64,000 nucleotides of DNA from Lumbricus terrestris (Eukaryota; Annelida; Clitellata; Crassiclitellata; Lumbricidae): contig OX457053.1 of NCBI GenBank assembly GCA_949752735.1, positions 8,364,813 to 8,428,812 of the forward strand. The letters are read 5' to 3'. A program made the position numbers and the translations under genes. Under the pieces are notes generated by a model. It had not been told where the DNA came from and searched no databases. It worked only from the letters and a program-made list of their open reading frames with translations. Of the stretch, positions 11,601-22,629 are shown piece by piece. Positions within the stretch are counted from its first letter, which is position 1, and each line of letters starts with the position of its first letter.

Positions 11601-12329
11601 CGCTCTCTAGGGTTCGAAGCTTCCATAATGGTCAGCTCTTGTGTGTAAAATGAATATTTGTGGGTGGGGCGGGGTGGAATGGAGGGTTGGAGGGTGAGGT
11701 TGAATGCTGTGGATGGTGAAAGATGCCATGCCTATGGGATCTATCCTTCTGATTGGTCGCTCTCTAGGGTTCGCTGCTGTCTGCTTGAGTCGGCCTTGTA
11801 TGCAAAATGATTAATTGTGGGTGGGGGAGGGGTGGAAAGGAGGGTGAGGTTGAAGGTTGTGGAGGGTGAGAGTATATGCTGAGTCATTTAGGGTTGATGT
11901 GGGCCTTGCGCGGCTAAGTAGGGTTCAATTTACAAGTGATGATATGAAATTTGAATGAATTGTGGGGAGGGTGTCGAGGAGTGGAAGCCAGTGCAGCTCC
12001 CATAATGCCCTGCGACACTTCCGATGAGTCATTTCTGGTCGGAGTGGGGCTTACGCAGCTAATTAGGGTTCGATAATTGATATAATTAATAAATTCTAAT
12101 TATTATTAATTAATATAATATAATTGATATGACCTAATTAATTTAGCTAATTAGCGTGACCCCGTTAATTTGACCTAATTAATATGACCTAGTTAATATG
12201 CCCTAATTAATGTGACCTAATTAATATGACCTTGACCTTGACCATGACCTTGACCTTGACCCCGATGACGTCACTGGTCACGTGGGTGGATTACTACCTG
12301 CCTATTCCCCCTACTATACATACATACAG

Positions 12330-12605
12330 ACACAGAACAGAATACAGACAAGACAGACAAGACAGACATACATACAGACAGACAGACAAACAGATCATAT
12401 GCATCACCAACTCACTATAAAACCGTAGGGTCCCAAAAAGACAGACAGACAGACATCCATACAGACATATGCAGAACAGCAGACAGACACACACACAAAC
12501 AGACACAAACACAAAGACAGACAGAGAAAGACACAGACACACTGATAGATAGAGACAGACACGCAGACAGACACAGACAGACAGACAGACAGATCATCAA
12601 CTCAC
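12330..12605. repeat. (CAGA)n-rich array with a copy of the Rab exon 2 splice-donor block
   Basis: CAGACAGA-type repeats. At 12,401-12,425 the sequence GCATCACCAACTCACTATAA is a near-copy of the block covering the Rab exon 2 donor (12,590-12,616). A third near-copy is at 4,442-4,466, on the other side of the foldback element. Confidence 0.75.
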
Positions 12606-12716
12606 CGTAAAACCGATTCCAACAGTGGCTGCGAATGATCCGCTCTGGAACTTTCCTTGATCGAACTGAACGAGAAGGGAGGTCTTTCCAACGCCACTGT
12701 CGCCAACGAGAATCGT
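12606..12716 (-). CDS. Rab26/37-like GTPase, exon 2 (P-loop exon)
   Basis: A 111-bp, phase 0-0 exon of 37 codons. It begins TILVGDSGVGKTSLL, which holds the P-loop GDSGVGKT, and ends SFAATVGIGFT, the switch I region. Rab small GTPases cycle between GDP and GTP to direct vesicle traffic; Rab26 and Rab37 act in regulated secretion (family knowledge). The Rab26/37 branch is chosen because of the TVGI-F pattern and the next exon, NKVVSVDD. The donor is ACG|GTGAGT. The acceptor (TTGAAG) has only a modest pyrimidine tract. The donor end lies inside a sequence repeated at 12,401-12,425 and 4,442-4,466. Confidence 0.88.
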
Positions 12717-12904
12717 CTTCAACACATTGTGAGAAGAAATGACAATTCAGAATATATAATTATATTATCAATCAATTAAATCCATCAAATCAGGCGAATA
12801 GCATTCGCGATTTTGTCTGTTTTCAATCCGAGAACAGAATATCATTAGGAGCACTGAGAGAGACGAAATACTGTTCGCTAATGAACTATGCAGTGCGTGT
12901 GTTT

Positions 12905-13122
12905 GTTTGTTTGTTTGTGCACTTGCTGTAGCGCCCCTCCAAGCTCCCTACTCAGAGGTGCTCCCGACTACAAAGCGGACACTGCATCGGAGTTTCACGC
13001 CGAAGCGCTGAGCAATTGCGAGTGAAGGACTTGCTCAAGGTCCCTACGCGGCGACTTGAGATGGATTCGAACCTGTAACCCTTCAGCTGCATGGCAACGA
13101 ACATAAACACTACACCACCACG
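12905..13122 (-). mobile_element. tRNA-headed SINE
   Basis: On the plus strand it reads GTGCACTTGCTGTAGCGCCC, then TCAGAGGTGCTCCCGACTAC, GAGTTTCACGCCGAAGCGCT, and the B-box complement GGATTCGAACC, and ends with the A-box complement CACTACACCACCACG. Same family as 62,612-62,826. Confidence 0.92.
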
Positions 13123-13280
13123 TGTGTGTGTTTATGTGCGCGCGCGCCAAAGAACTATGCAGTGTGTGTATGTGTGCGTGTTTGTATGTGTGTGTGTGTG
13201 TGCGTTTGTACGTGTGTGCACATCAGTGTGTGCGTTTGCCCGCGTGTGTTTTGTGTGCGTGCGTGTGTGCGCTTGTCCCT
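13105..13280. repeat. (GT)n / GTGTGC low-complexity tract
   Basis: Alternating GTGTGTGCGC sequence of Z-DNA-forming type. It follows directly on the SINE head. Confidence 0.8.
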
Positions 13281-14200
13281 TGCGGATTCCTAGAGAGCAG
13301 CGCCGCTAATACGAAGATTGAATGTATATCACCAGAATGGGATTCGTGATTTCATTTCCTTGATCGTGTGGCCCAGTGTCGGTCTAATCCAACTGTTTTA
13401 TTGCTAACATTGAAACGGGTAATAATATGTAGGAAAGGATTCTAGAACTGTGCGCTATGCCAGACCGATTATTCAATTCAATTCAATTCAATTTGTTTAA
13501 TGATCCCATAAAAATAGACAGTCAGCGGTACATCCGCAATGAGTAAACGCGAATAAACGCAGTGACTAATTTATTCATTTCATTGTAAAGTTGACATCAT
13601 AATATGATGACATAAAATCATCACTGCATAATTATGCTAAGGTGCAATAAGATTGAATAGGCTACACGAAAGTAGCGATTCCAATAGAACCAAAACTATT
13701 TACCAAGAACATATTTATTATTTACTGCTATAACACGGTATAAGTTTAAAAGCAGATGCAATGGCGGCAGCTTAGAAACATGTAAACAGATGGCTGATGA
13801 TACATGTACCTTCTCGCTGCCTTATGGAAAGAGGCTCCACTGTGTTTCTTGCAAACATGATATGACATGGCAATGCGTGGAAAGAGGTTATGTTCTGTTT
13901 TTGCAAACACAGGAACCGGTGCCATAATATATCATGAGAAAAGGTTTTACTGTTTTTTTTCTAGAATGAAACCTGGTTAGATGGTTTGACTGAAATTTCC
14001 CTGTTCGGCAATTGACATTGTGGCCCAGCAAAGGCGTCATTAGCAGATGCTTAGCTTGTGAATAGGATAAGCAGAGTGTGAGGTGATGAGGAGCATTGGC
14101 CTTCATTGAAAAACCCGATCGAAGACACCTGCGACCTGCTGTAACTCGCCTAAGTCTGCATTTGTCACAACCGGTCACGTAATCAGCTGCCTCTCTCTAG
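13280..14200. other. Non-coding stretch in Rab intron 1
   Basis: AT-rich, with a short (TTCAA)n run at 13,475-13,492. No recognisable exon or mobile element. Confidence 0.4.
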
Positions 14201-14204
14201 CATC

Positions 14205-14560
14205 TTTTTATATTGCTCTTCCTTTTGATGTTCCTCTTCTTTCTCCTTCTTCTCCTTTTCTCCCTCTCCTTCCTTTCTCTCTCCTGGTCCCTCTCACTTT
14301 CCCTATTCCTCCTCCTCTTCTCCTCTTCTCCATTTCCCTGCCACACATTCTTCCTCTTCCTCTCCTTCTTATTCTGTCTTCCATTCTCCCTCTACTTCTC
14401 TTCGTCCCTCTACATCCTCCTCTTCCTCTCAATATCCCTCTCCTTCCTCATCTTCCTCCGTCTCTTCCTCTGCCTTTCCCTCTTCCTTTCCCTCTCTCTC
14501 CTCATTTTTCCTCCTCTTCCAGCTCCTCCTTCTCCTCTTCTTTCTCTCCTTCTTCACCAT
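14205..14560. repeat. Pyrimidine-rich (CTC/TTC) tract
   Basis: Plus-strand CTCTTCCTC-type polypyrimidine of about 350 bp. It is followed at 14,695-14,930 by a purine-rich GGAGGA/GAAGGA tract on the same strand, so the two could pair as an imperfect hairpin. Confidence 0.85.
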
Positions 14561-14694
14561 TGTTGATCACAGTCTTCCCACGCTGACTGCCTGAGGTGCA
14601 CGGAAATGACGAAGTCGTGCTTCAGTCGTCAGAGCCAAACTCAGCGAAAGCTCGGCCTTGTGATGATCGCATTTACTATTCACACATTGTGAAC

Positions 14695-14935
14695 AAAAGA
14701 GGAGAAAGAGTAGGAGGAAGAGGAGGAGGAGGAGGAGGAGGACGACGAGAAGGAGGAGGAGGAGGAGGGCGAAAAGGAGAAGGAGGAGCAAGAGGAGCAA
14801 GAGGAGGAGAAGGAGGAAAAGGAGGAGAAGGAGGACGAAGAGGAGCAAGAGGAGGACGAGGAGGAGGAGGAATAGGAGGACAAGGAGGAGGAGGACGAAA
14901 AGGAGGAGGAGGAGGAGAAGCGTAAGGCGCAAAAG
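14695..14935. repeat. (GGA)n / (GAA)n purine tract
   Basis: About 240 bp of GGAGGA units with CGA and CAA interruptions. Confidence 0.9.
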
Positions 14936-15084
14936 AAGCGTGAGAAGAATAATGGAAATCACAGAATAATACAATAGAAAGGAAGAACTGGCAATAAAGA
15001 GAGGAGGTCTAATTATTGTGGCTTTTTTGAAAGCCTAAGAACTGCCTATAGCCTATAGGAAGAGGTTCAATTTGACTGACGGAG

Positions 15085-15530
<446 letters not shown>

Positions 15531-15854
15531 GATACATGAAGTATTGCAGTGCAATAAATTATGTGATATGAAGAAATATTAGTGTTGACACAATTGTGCA
15601 GATGTTGATCAAATCAATGTCTGATCGGGTGAAGTGGCTCCTACAAGAAAAGCCAAAGCAAACACACTGCTGCTGCTGCTGCTGCTGCTCCTGCTTTCTC
15701 TGCAACACTTGTGAAGCGCCAGACCAAGGTCTGGACGCAGGAGGAGGGCAACGGTTATAAATTTTCGTATCATGCACACACGGTTTTGTTACACAAGAGA
15801 CAAGAGAGAAATGGTTGGACAGAGAAAGCCTAAGGTAGAGACGAGATTCTCGAG

Positions 15855-16074
15855 AAGGGTTTCTCTCTCTCGCTCTGCTTGTTGTCTGTCTGTCTGTCTG
15901 TCTGTCTCGATGTCTGTCTCTCTATTTTACTCTTTGTCTCTCTCTCTGTATCTGTCTCTGTGTCTGTGTCTCACTCTACTTATGTCTCTCTCTCTATCTG
16001 TATGTCTGTTTCTCTATCTCTCTCTCTCTCTCTGTGTGTCTGTCTGTCTTCTCTCTCACTCTCTCTCTTTCTCG

Positions 16075-16108
<34 letters not shown>

Positions 16109-16133
16109 TTCTCTCTGTCTGGCTGTCTCTCTC

Positions 16134-16194
<61 letters not shown>

Positions 16195-16195
16195 G
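15855..16195. repeat. (CT)n / CTGTCT tract
   Basis: TCTCTC and CTGTCTGT mixture ending in about 55 bp of pure (CT)n. The open frames are repeat artefacts. Confidence 0.93.
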
Positions 16196-16544
16196 CTTCT
16201 CGCGCTTGTCTCGTTCCCTCTCTCTCCATCTCTTTGCTTATATTCGACGTCAGCTGTTGACCGATTGGCTAATCCATAAAATACAACATTCATGGAAGAC
16301 GCAAGTCCGAGATCGGGATTTGCGAAATCTGTTTACGCGACAGATCTGAAAGCCGCCAAAGGTGATTAATGCAATTGTATACGACGGTTCTTTGTTCTTC
16401 TGTCATTCATTGTTCCACAAACAACAACAGAAATCAGTCAAAGTCTTTTACGATCTTTTCCATGCGGGTCCTCTCTGTGGGAGATCTAAACAGAGCAGTT
16501 AGCAAAAGACACAGCCTGTCATCGTCGTGCCTTCTCAGTTGTTG

Positions 16545-16705
16545 ACCCATCTGTCTGGAATAGTCTCCCATTGGAGATGTGCCTGTTATATTAGGTTGAC
16601 TCGTCAGTGTTTTACAGACTCCTTAAAACTCTTTTCACCGTGGTTGGACTGGGAGCGCCTCTGAGTGGACTTATTGCTTAGGTGCTTGAAAAAAGCTGGA
16701 ATAGG
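16545..16705 (+). mobile_element. L2-like LINE 3' end fragment
   Basis: Contains a decayed WNSLP-type coding remnant (CTGTCTGGAATAGTCTCCCA) and then TGGGAGCGCCTCTGAGTGGA and GGTGCTTGAAAA, the tail architecture shared with other fragments in this window. Confidence 0.55.
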
Positions 16706-16839
16706 AAAAGGGAGAGCAGTGCAGCTGGAAAAGTACTTACTCGAGGGCGAATAATCATTGGTCGGATTCAATGATCTGCTTGAGAGCTCCGTTGTGATTC
16801 GCGTGTCCTAATGAAAGCTTCTTCAATTCGTCATATAGC

Positions 16840-16843
16840 TCTT

Positions 16844-16879
<36 letters not shown>

Positions 16880-17205
16880 CCTTTCTCTCTCTTTCTCTCT
16901 CTGTGTGTGTTGTTTCCTCTTCTTCTATTCTTTTTCTCATTAGTGTGTCTCTCTCTTTCTTTCCGTTCTCTCTCTACATATATATCTGTCTGTCTGTCCC
17001 TGTTTCTCACTCTGGCTCACTCTGTCTCAGAGTGTCTCTATCTCTCTGTCTCTGTCTGGCTCTCTCTGTCTGTATGTCTCTGTATGTCTCTCTCTGTCTG
17101 TTTGTCTGTCACACACACACGCGCGCGCGCGCGCACACATATCCGCACACACACGCGCAAACCCACAAACGCGAACGCACGCACACACAGTCGTCTTTTC
17201 TTAGC
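16840..17205. repeat. CTGTCT/(CT)n tract with (CA/CG)n end
   Basis: Pyrimidine repeat from 16,840 to 17,110, then CACACACACGCGCGCGCGCG. Confidence 0.9.
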
Positions 17206-17514
17206 CTGTATTCTCCAACAGATCACAATCTTTGATTACAATACCGTAATTATATTTCTCTTGATGTGACCATAGTCTTCTTCCTCTTCTTCTATTATTT
17301 TGCTCATTAGTGTTGTGATGAAACGGCGCAAAAGAAGATATCCTTAAGATGAGATTAAGTTGCACCTTGATATAGATCCGTATTTTCTATTAGCACACTT
17401 GTGTGTCCGTGTGTTCGCATGTGTGTCCGTGCGCCTGTGTGCTTGTCAATGGACGCGCGAGACCGTTGGTCATTGCGTTAGAGCGATGCCACAGAAGAGG
17501 AGCTATCAAAATTC

Positions 17515-17748
17515 TGATCGATTGGCTTCTTGGTTGGTTGATTGGCTGATTGATTGATTGACTGTGTGACTGACTGATTGACCGCTTGATTTATTGATTG
17601 GTTGACTGACTGATTTATTGATTGGTTGACTGATTTTCATTGATTGATTGATTGATTGACTGATTGATTGACTGATTGATTGATCGCTTGATTAATTCAT
17701 TGATTGATTGATCGATCGATTGATTGATTGACTGACTGACTGACTGAC

Positions 17749-17783
<35 letters not shown>

Positions 17784-17812
17784 CTGATTGATTGACTGAT
17801 TGATTGATGCAA
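17515..17812. repeat. Degenerate (GATT)n / (GACT)n array
   Basis: About 300 bp of GATTGATT and GACTGACT units ending six bases before the donor of the Rab first coding exon. Confidence 0.92.
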
Positions 17813-17817
17813 CTGAC

Positions 17818-17970
17818 CTTATGGATGACGTTGTCATCGGCTAGCTGTGTCGCTGGCTGTGGACTGCTGCCTCCTCCTCCGTTTCGTCCATTGGCGACTA
17901 AGTGGTCAGTGTGTCCAGTCTGTGAGGACGCCGTCGTTAGCTGACCAAGGTCCGTTGAGCCCATATACAT
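17818..17970 (-). CDS. Rab26/37-like GTPase, first coding exon
   Basis: The minus-strand ORF ends ...QLADDNVIHK|GTCAGT. It joins in phase 0 to exon 2, giving NVIHK-TILVGDSGVGKT, the expected approach to a Rab P-loop. The 51-residue N-terminal extension is Gly/Ser/Thr-rich and without a fold. Such variable extensions are typical of Rab26-type proteins. The start chosen is MYMGSTDL; other in-frame ATGs are two codons downstream and at 18,057 (adding a His-rich stretch), so the start is uncertain. The donor directly abuts a long degenerate GATT repeat. Intron 1 is about 5 kb and consists mostly of microsatellites. Confidence 0.68.
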
Positions 17971-18109
17971 CAAGGAGGGAGAAGGGGGAGGGAGACCGAC
18001 TGACCGAAGTTGACAGGAGGGATGATGATGATGATGATCACGAGATGAAGACGACAATGATCGACTTTGCTATCTGAAATAATTATACAGAATGCGATCA
18101 GCGGTGCAC

Positions 18110-18295
18110 GCATTGTATGGTATTGTATTGCATTCAATTGTTGTTCATTGTATTGTACTGTCTTTTGTTGTATTGCATTGTATCTCATTTCATTGTTATT
18201 CAGTGTATTGTGCTGTATTTTGTTTTATTGTATTGTATTGCATTTTATTGCGTTGCATCGTATAACATTGGATTGTTATTATATTATATCGCACT
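18110..18295. repeat. Degenerate (TATTG)n array
   Basis: GTATTGTATTGCATTG-type pentanucleotide repeat. The related (ATACA)n array lies at 21,200-21,670. Confidence 0.8.
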
Positions 18296-18299
18296 CTAC

Positions 18300-18400
18300 T
18301 TGTATTTGAGCATTTATAAAGCGCCTCTCTAGTAGAGTGAACCGTTCAAAAGCGCCCCAGTGCGTAAAGGTCCCGTGAGAGGAAGCAGATTTTGAGAAGA
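18300..18400 (-). mobile_element. CR1/L2-like 3' tail fragment
   Basis: CATTTATAAAGCGCCTCTCT, then AAAAGCGCCCCAGTGCG: the inverted tail motif, flanked by TATTG microsatellite. Confidence 0.55.
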
Positions 18401-18464
18401 GAGAAGGAAGAAGAGAACTTGATATGGATGGGTATAACGAACAGAAGGAGGAAGCATACATATA

Positions 18465-18501
18465 ATTATACATACATACATACATACATACATACATTAC
18501 A

Positions 18502-18532
<31 letters not shown>

Positions 18533-18579
18533 CATACATACATACATTCATACATACATGCATACATACATACATTACA

Positions 18580-18610
<31 letters not shown>

Positions 18611-18975
18611 CATACATACATACATTCATACATACATACATACATACATACATACATTCATACATACATACATACATACATACATACATACATACATACA
18701 TACATTCATACATACACACACACACACACACATACATACATACATACATACATACATACATACATACATACATACATACATACATACATACATACATACA
18801 TACATACATACATACATACATACATACATACATACATACATACATACATACATAAGTATACATACATACATACATACATACATACATACATACATACATA
18901 CATACATACATACATACATACATACATACATACATACATACATACATACATACATACATACATACATACATACAT
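18465..18975. repeat. (CATA)n microsatellite, about 510 bp
   Basis: Nearly pure CATA, with CATT and CACA interruptions before 18,735. It forms the left arm of a potential hairpin with the (TATG)n run at 19,055. Confidence 0.95.
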
Positions 18976-19054
18976 TCCAAATTTCCACAGTACCGGTTAA
19001 TTAGTGACTTAGTGTGCTCGTCTTGAGATGTGGCGATTATGGGTATAAGCCTTC

Positions 19055-19238
19055 TGTATGTATGTATGTATGTATGTATGTATGTATGTATGTATGTATG
19101 TATGTATGTATGTATGTATGTATGTATGTATGTATGTATGTATGTATGTATGCATGTATGTATGTATGTATGTATGTATGTAAGTATGTATGTATGTATG
19201 TATGTATGTATGTATGTATGTATGTATGTATGTATGTG
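19055..19238. repeat. (GTAT)n microsatellite, complementary to the CATA array
   Basis: About 46 units of GTAT, the reverse complement of the upstream CATA run, separated from it by about 80 bp of unique sequence. Confidence 0.95.
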
Positions 19239-19239
19239 A

Positions 19240-19700
19240 GGACGTATACATATGCGCATCTATTTATCTGTGTATTATGTTTGTATGTATATGCTGAATT
19301 GATGGACCTTGATGGTATCTGCATATGCAATGTATACGATCTCTTTAGTACATAAAATTATATTAAACGCGCTACCTGTCCCACCATCAATGATGCCAAC
19401 AGTACAAAGAACAAAAAAGTTAATCAATAAGGTGGACAGCAATTATTCTCAGATAACTGAAGGAATCGCCACTGGTGAACGCCCGCCGACAAGTAGCGCC
19501 CAACGAACGGATTCCATTCACAGCGTTCTATGAGTTCCTCGACTACCTTATAGAAATGATTAAGAGGCTCAAAACACGATGTCTCTCTCACGCAGATGGT
19601 ATAGCGTATACGTATGACAGATTTGATCATCTGATGAGGATTTGAAGGACTCGATTTGATTAAGAGGTGGTTTAAGATGACTTCGATGGAAACGAACGAC
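19240..19700. other. Unique non-coding stretch
   Basis: No exon with splice signals, no mobile element seen; a small open frame at 19,309-19,533 has no family resemblance. Confidence 0.4.
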
Positions 19701-19709
19701 AACTGAAGT

Positions 19710-20110
19710 AGAAGAGGATGATGGAAGATAGAAGGAAGAGGAGGAGAAAGGAGGAGAAAGGGGGAGAAATGGGAGAGAAAGGGAGGAGAAAGGGAGGAGA
19801 AACGGAGAAGAAACGGAGGAGAAACGGAGGAGAAAGGAGAAAGGGGGAGAAAGCGGGAGAAAGGGAAGAGAAAGGGAGGAGAAAGGGGAGAAAAGGGGAG
19901 AAAGGGAGGATAAAGGGAGGAGAAGGGGAGGGAAAAGGGAGGATTAAAGGGAAGAGATATATTGAATGGAAAGGAACTAGGACAAGGAGGGATATAGTGG
20001 AAAGAAGAGGATAAGGCGGAGGGAAAGGACGAAAAGGATAAAAAAAATTAGATGGAAGATGAGGGCAGGAACAGTAAGATAGAGGGAGGAAGAGATAGGG
20101 GAAGGTAGAG
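19710..20110. repeat. (GGAGAAA)n purine-rich array
   Basis: AGGGAGGAGAAAGGGAGG-type minisatellite, about 350 bp, polypurine on the plus strand. Confidence 0.88.
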
Positions 20111-20531
20111 GATAAGGACGAGAAGGATAGCGCCACTATCCATATCCTGCAATAGCCATCCATCAATCCATGTTACTGCCCAACTTTGAGTGAAGGACTT
20201 GCTCAAAGTCCTAAACCAGTTATATTATTATATCGTTTCAGAGAATCATTAATTCATACAGACACACAACATACAGATGTAGACATGCATTGTACATAAT
20301 TGCATGCACACCCACACACATACGCAATACGTGCATTATACACACATGCGTACATAGTAGCATGTATGCAAACGTACGTGCATGCAATCAATTTATCACG
20401 AGAATTTATACAGCACCACATGGTGACGTCTACTCAACGAGTTCTTCCGACCACAGCTCGGTTGAACCTCTCCCACAAGAATACATACATGTACATGTAT
20501 ACATAGACCTATACACTCACATACACGCATA

Positions 20532-20961
20532 CAGGGGCGGATACAGAAATTTTCGAAGGGCCCCCAAAATTTTCGGTCTTTCGACAGGGGTAAAATTTCG
20601 TCTTTAGTCACCAAAAAATCTGATAATTTTTTTTTAGTCATTTGTCGAATTTACAGGAAAAGATACCATTTTATCCGCCGAAATAGTTGATGACCGTTTT
20701 TTGGTCATTTAGTCGAAATCTCGGGAAAAAAATTAGTAATTACCATTCCCAGAAAAAAACGTACCATTTCACCGCAAAAATAAGTTATGACCTTTTTTGT
20801 CGTACAGTGTTCTTAAACCCCTTACGGACCTCGTAGGGAGGGTCTACTAAACTACACATGGGGTGGGCACGTCAGCTTTCCAAGCCAGAGTAGCTGGTCA
20901 AAATAAAGAAATTTTTAAATGGAGGGTCATGGCCAGATTTGCCTTCCTGGATCCGACCCTG
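20532..20961. mobile_element. hAT-type MITE, 430 bp
   Basis: Starts CAGGGGCGGATACAGAAATT and ends with the complement of CAGGGTCGGATCCAGGAA. Flanks CACGCATA (20,524-20,531) and CCTGCATA (20,962-20,969) match at six of eight bases, a decayed 8-bp hAT target duplication. The interior has GTCATTT/TAGTCGAA repeats and no gene. Confidence 0.82.
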
Positions 20962-21119
20962 CCTGCATACACACATCATGCATACGTTGCTTACATACGT
21001 GCGTGTATAAAATTTTATAGCCTATGTGGGTTATATAATAATACATTATTTATTCATGCCATCATGTATATAATTATAGGCTACCTTACATGTTGCCTTT
21101 TAAGCAGCTAATAAAATTG

Positions 21120-21672
21120 CTGCCTGCCTCGCCATAGATGATGCTAACGTCAGAAAGGCATCTGATTGATTTGAACTGTGAAATGTCTTTAGGCCCTATT
21201 ATAGATACAATACAATACAATGCATTACAATACAATACAATGTAATACAATACAATACAATGTAATACAATACAATACAACAAAATTCAACGTAATGCAC
21301 TACAATCATAAACGATGCTAACGTCAGAAAGTGCCTCTGATTTATTTGAACTGTGAGATGTCTCTATAGATACAATACAATACAATACAATACAATGTAA
21401 TACAATACAATACAGCAAAATTCAACGTAATGCACTACAATCATAAACGATGCTAACGACAGAAAGTGCCTCTGATTGATTTGAACTGTGAGATGTCTCT
21501 ATAGATACAATACAATACAATGTAATACAATACAATACAACAAAATTCAACGTAATGCACTACAATCATAAACGATGTAACGTCAGAAAGTGCCTCTGAT
21601 TGGTTTGAACTGTGAGAGGCGCTTATAGATACAATACAATGCAATACAATACAATACAATGCAATACAATAC
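21120..21672. repeat. Four-unit satellite made from a LINE tail plus (ATACA)n
   Basis: Each unit has ACGATGCTAACGTCAGAAAG, then GTGCCTCTGATTGATTTGAA, CTGTGAGATGTCTCTATAGA and a run of ATACA. Units start near 21,138, 21,312, 21,448 and 21,572. The middle section resembles the GCCTCTGAGTAG tail of LINEs here, so the array looks like a retroelement 3' end amplified in tandem. Confidence 0.75.
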
Positions 21673-22014
21673 ATAAGTTCACACATGCGTATACATGAGA
21701 AACATACGTATACAACACATGCAGCGCAGAAGTGTATTATAGCCTATATAATTATTTACACACAAAATTCTTGATGTTTAGCATTATGCTGTATATTACA
21801 TTACATATACCTATAAAAATAATAATATTATTATTATTACTATACGTACAGTTGAAATAGACGAGGAGATCATGAGTAAAGCGTTGCAATCGTCTCAATA
21901 AATGCGTTGTAGATTCCGATCAACCGCCGCCGCCTGCGTCTTCTCGACCTCTGTTTATCTGCGATTCCTCTCAATGGCCACCACCGCTGTAGTTGTAGAC
22001 AAATCGATTCCTAC

Positions 22015-22207
22015 ACAAGCGCTCTCTGCCCGCTGTCCGGCGGTCGGCTGAGCGGCGGCGGCGGTGGCCGGATGGGCGGCGGCGGCGATGGGACGGACGT
22101 CGCCCGGCGGCTGAGGTGGCCGTCGACTCCTGGCTGAGGGAGCGGCCTGAGCCGTGGCTGGCTTCAAGGAAGCAGCCAGCTGCTCAGGAGTTGACGTCGT
22201 TCCTTCC
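22015..22207 (-). CDS. Possible Pro/Ala-rich exon in a CpG-rich block
   Basis: A minus-strand open stretch starting KETTSTPEQLAASLKP, followed by a Pro/Arg segment and poly-Ala runs. It has a plausible acceptor (AATATTTCGCAG) and a possible donor (TGT|GTAGGA). The region is strikingly GC- and CpG-rich compared with its surroundings (GCCGCC and CGGCGG runs), so it could be a promoter-linked CpG island or the first exon of a gene. It lies 4 kb upstream of the Rab first coding exon on the same strand, but no in-frame link can be shown. I do not recognise the protein; low-complexity GC-rich DNA can stay open by chance. Confidence 0.25.
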
Positions 22208-22514
22208 TGCGAAATATTTATGTACCGCCAGAAGAGTATGACGTTGGTCGACGCGTAACGTCATCACTCATGGTCGCTGCAGACCCATGGATGATCTTTT
22301 CGAGGTGGGATAATTATTGTCATGGGACGACTTAGCTTCCTCTGCTATGGCTGGTCACATATTATTATTATGACCCTTCTATATATTATAATAGGACACT
22401 CATTTCTCGTTTGCGGTCAGTAACTCACGTGGCCATGGACGTAGCCTATTTAGTGATAAGTGGTTCAACCCCTCGGATTATTATAGTGATTTCCGTAGTT
22501 TTAGAAATTGAAAT

Positions 22515-22546
22515 TGTCTGTCTGTTTGTTTGTTTGTTTGTTTGTT

Positions 22547-22626
<80 letters not shown>
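22515..22626. repeat. (GTTT)n then (CTGT)n microsatellite
   Basis: About seven GTTT units followed by about 19 CTGT units. Confidence 0.95.
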
Positions 22627-22629
22627 GAC

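Larger units (their letters stand above)
4621..12315. mobile_element. 7.7 kb foldback element, Polinton/Maverick-like ends
   Basis: A near-perfect inverted repeat: arms 4,621-8,443 and 8,501-12,315 around a 57-bp loop. The outer tips are AGTAGGGGGAATAGGCAGG and its complement. Arm differences that I saw are a handful of substitutions (for example GGCCAAGG against GGTCAAGG near 4,695 and 12,240) and CA-repeat length changes. Both ends are followed by ATACAT, compatible with a 6-bp target duplication, and the termini are 5'-AG...CT-3'; both fit Polintons (family knowledge), although the target is a microsatellite, so 2- or 10-bp duplications fit too. No polymerase, integrase or capsid gene is present; the arms consist of tandem repeats. 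It lies in the intron between Rab exons 2 and 3. Alternative: another foldback class, such as the sea-urchin TU-type elements. Confidence 0.8.

Noticed and set aside
4621..12315. The palindrome as a sequencing or assembly hairpin artefact
   Set aside because: An artefact would mirror the flanks too. Here both edges are sharp, end in complementary AG...CT tips, and border sequences that are not mirror images. Small differences exist between arms. Long-read confirmation would still be useful.
18279..19259. A 326-codon ORF over the CATA/GTAT arrays
   Set aside because: Pure tetranucleotide repeat translated as IHTY/VCMY cycles.
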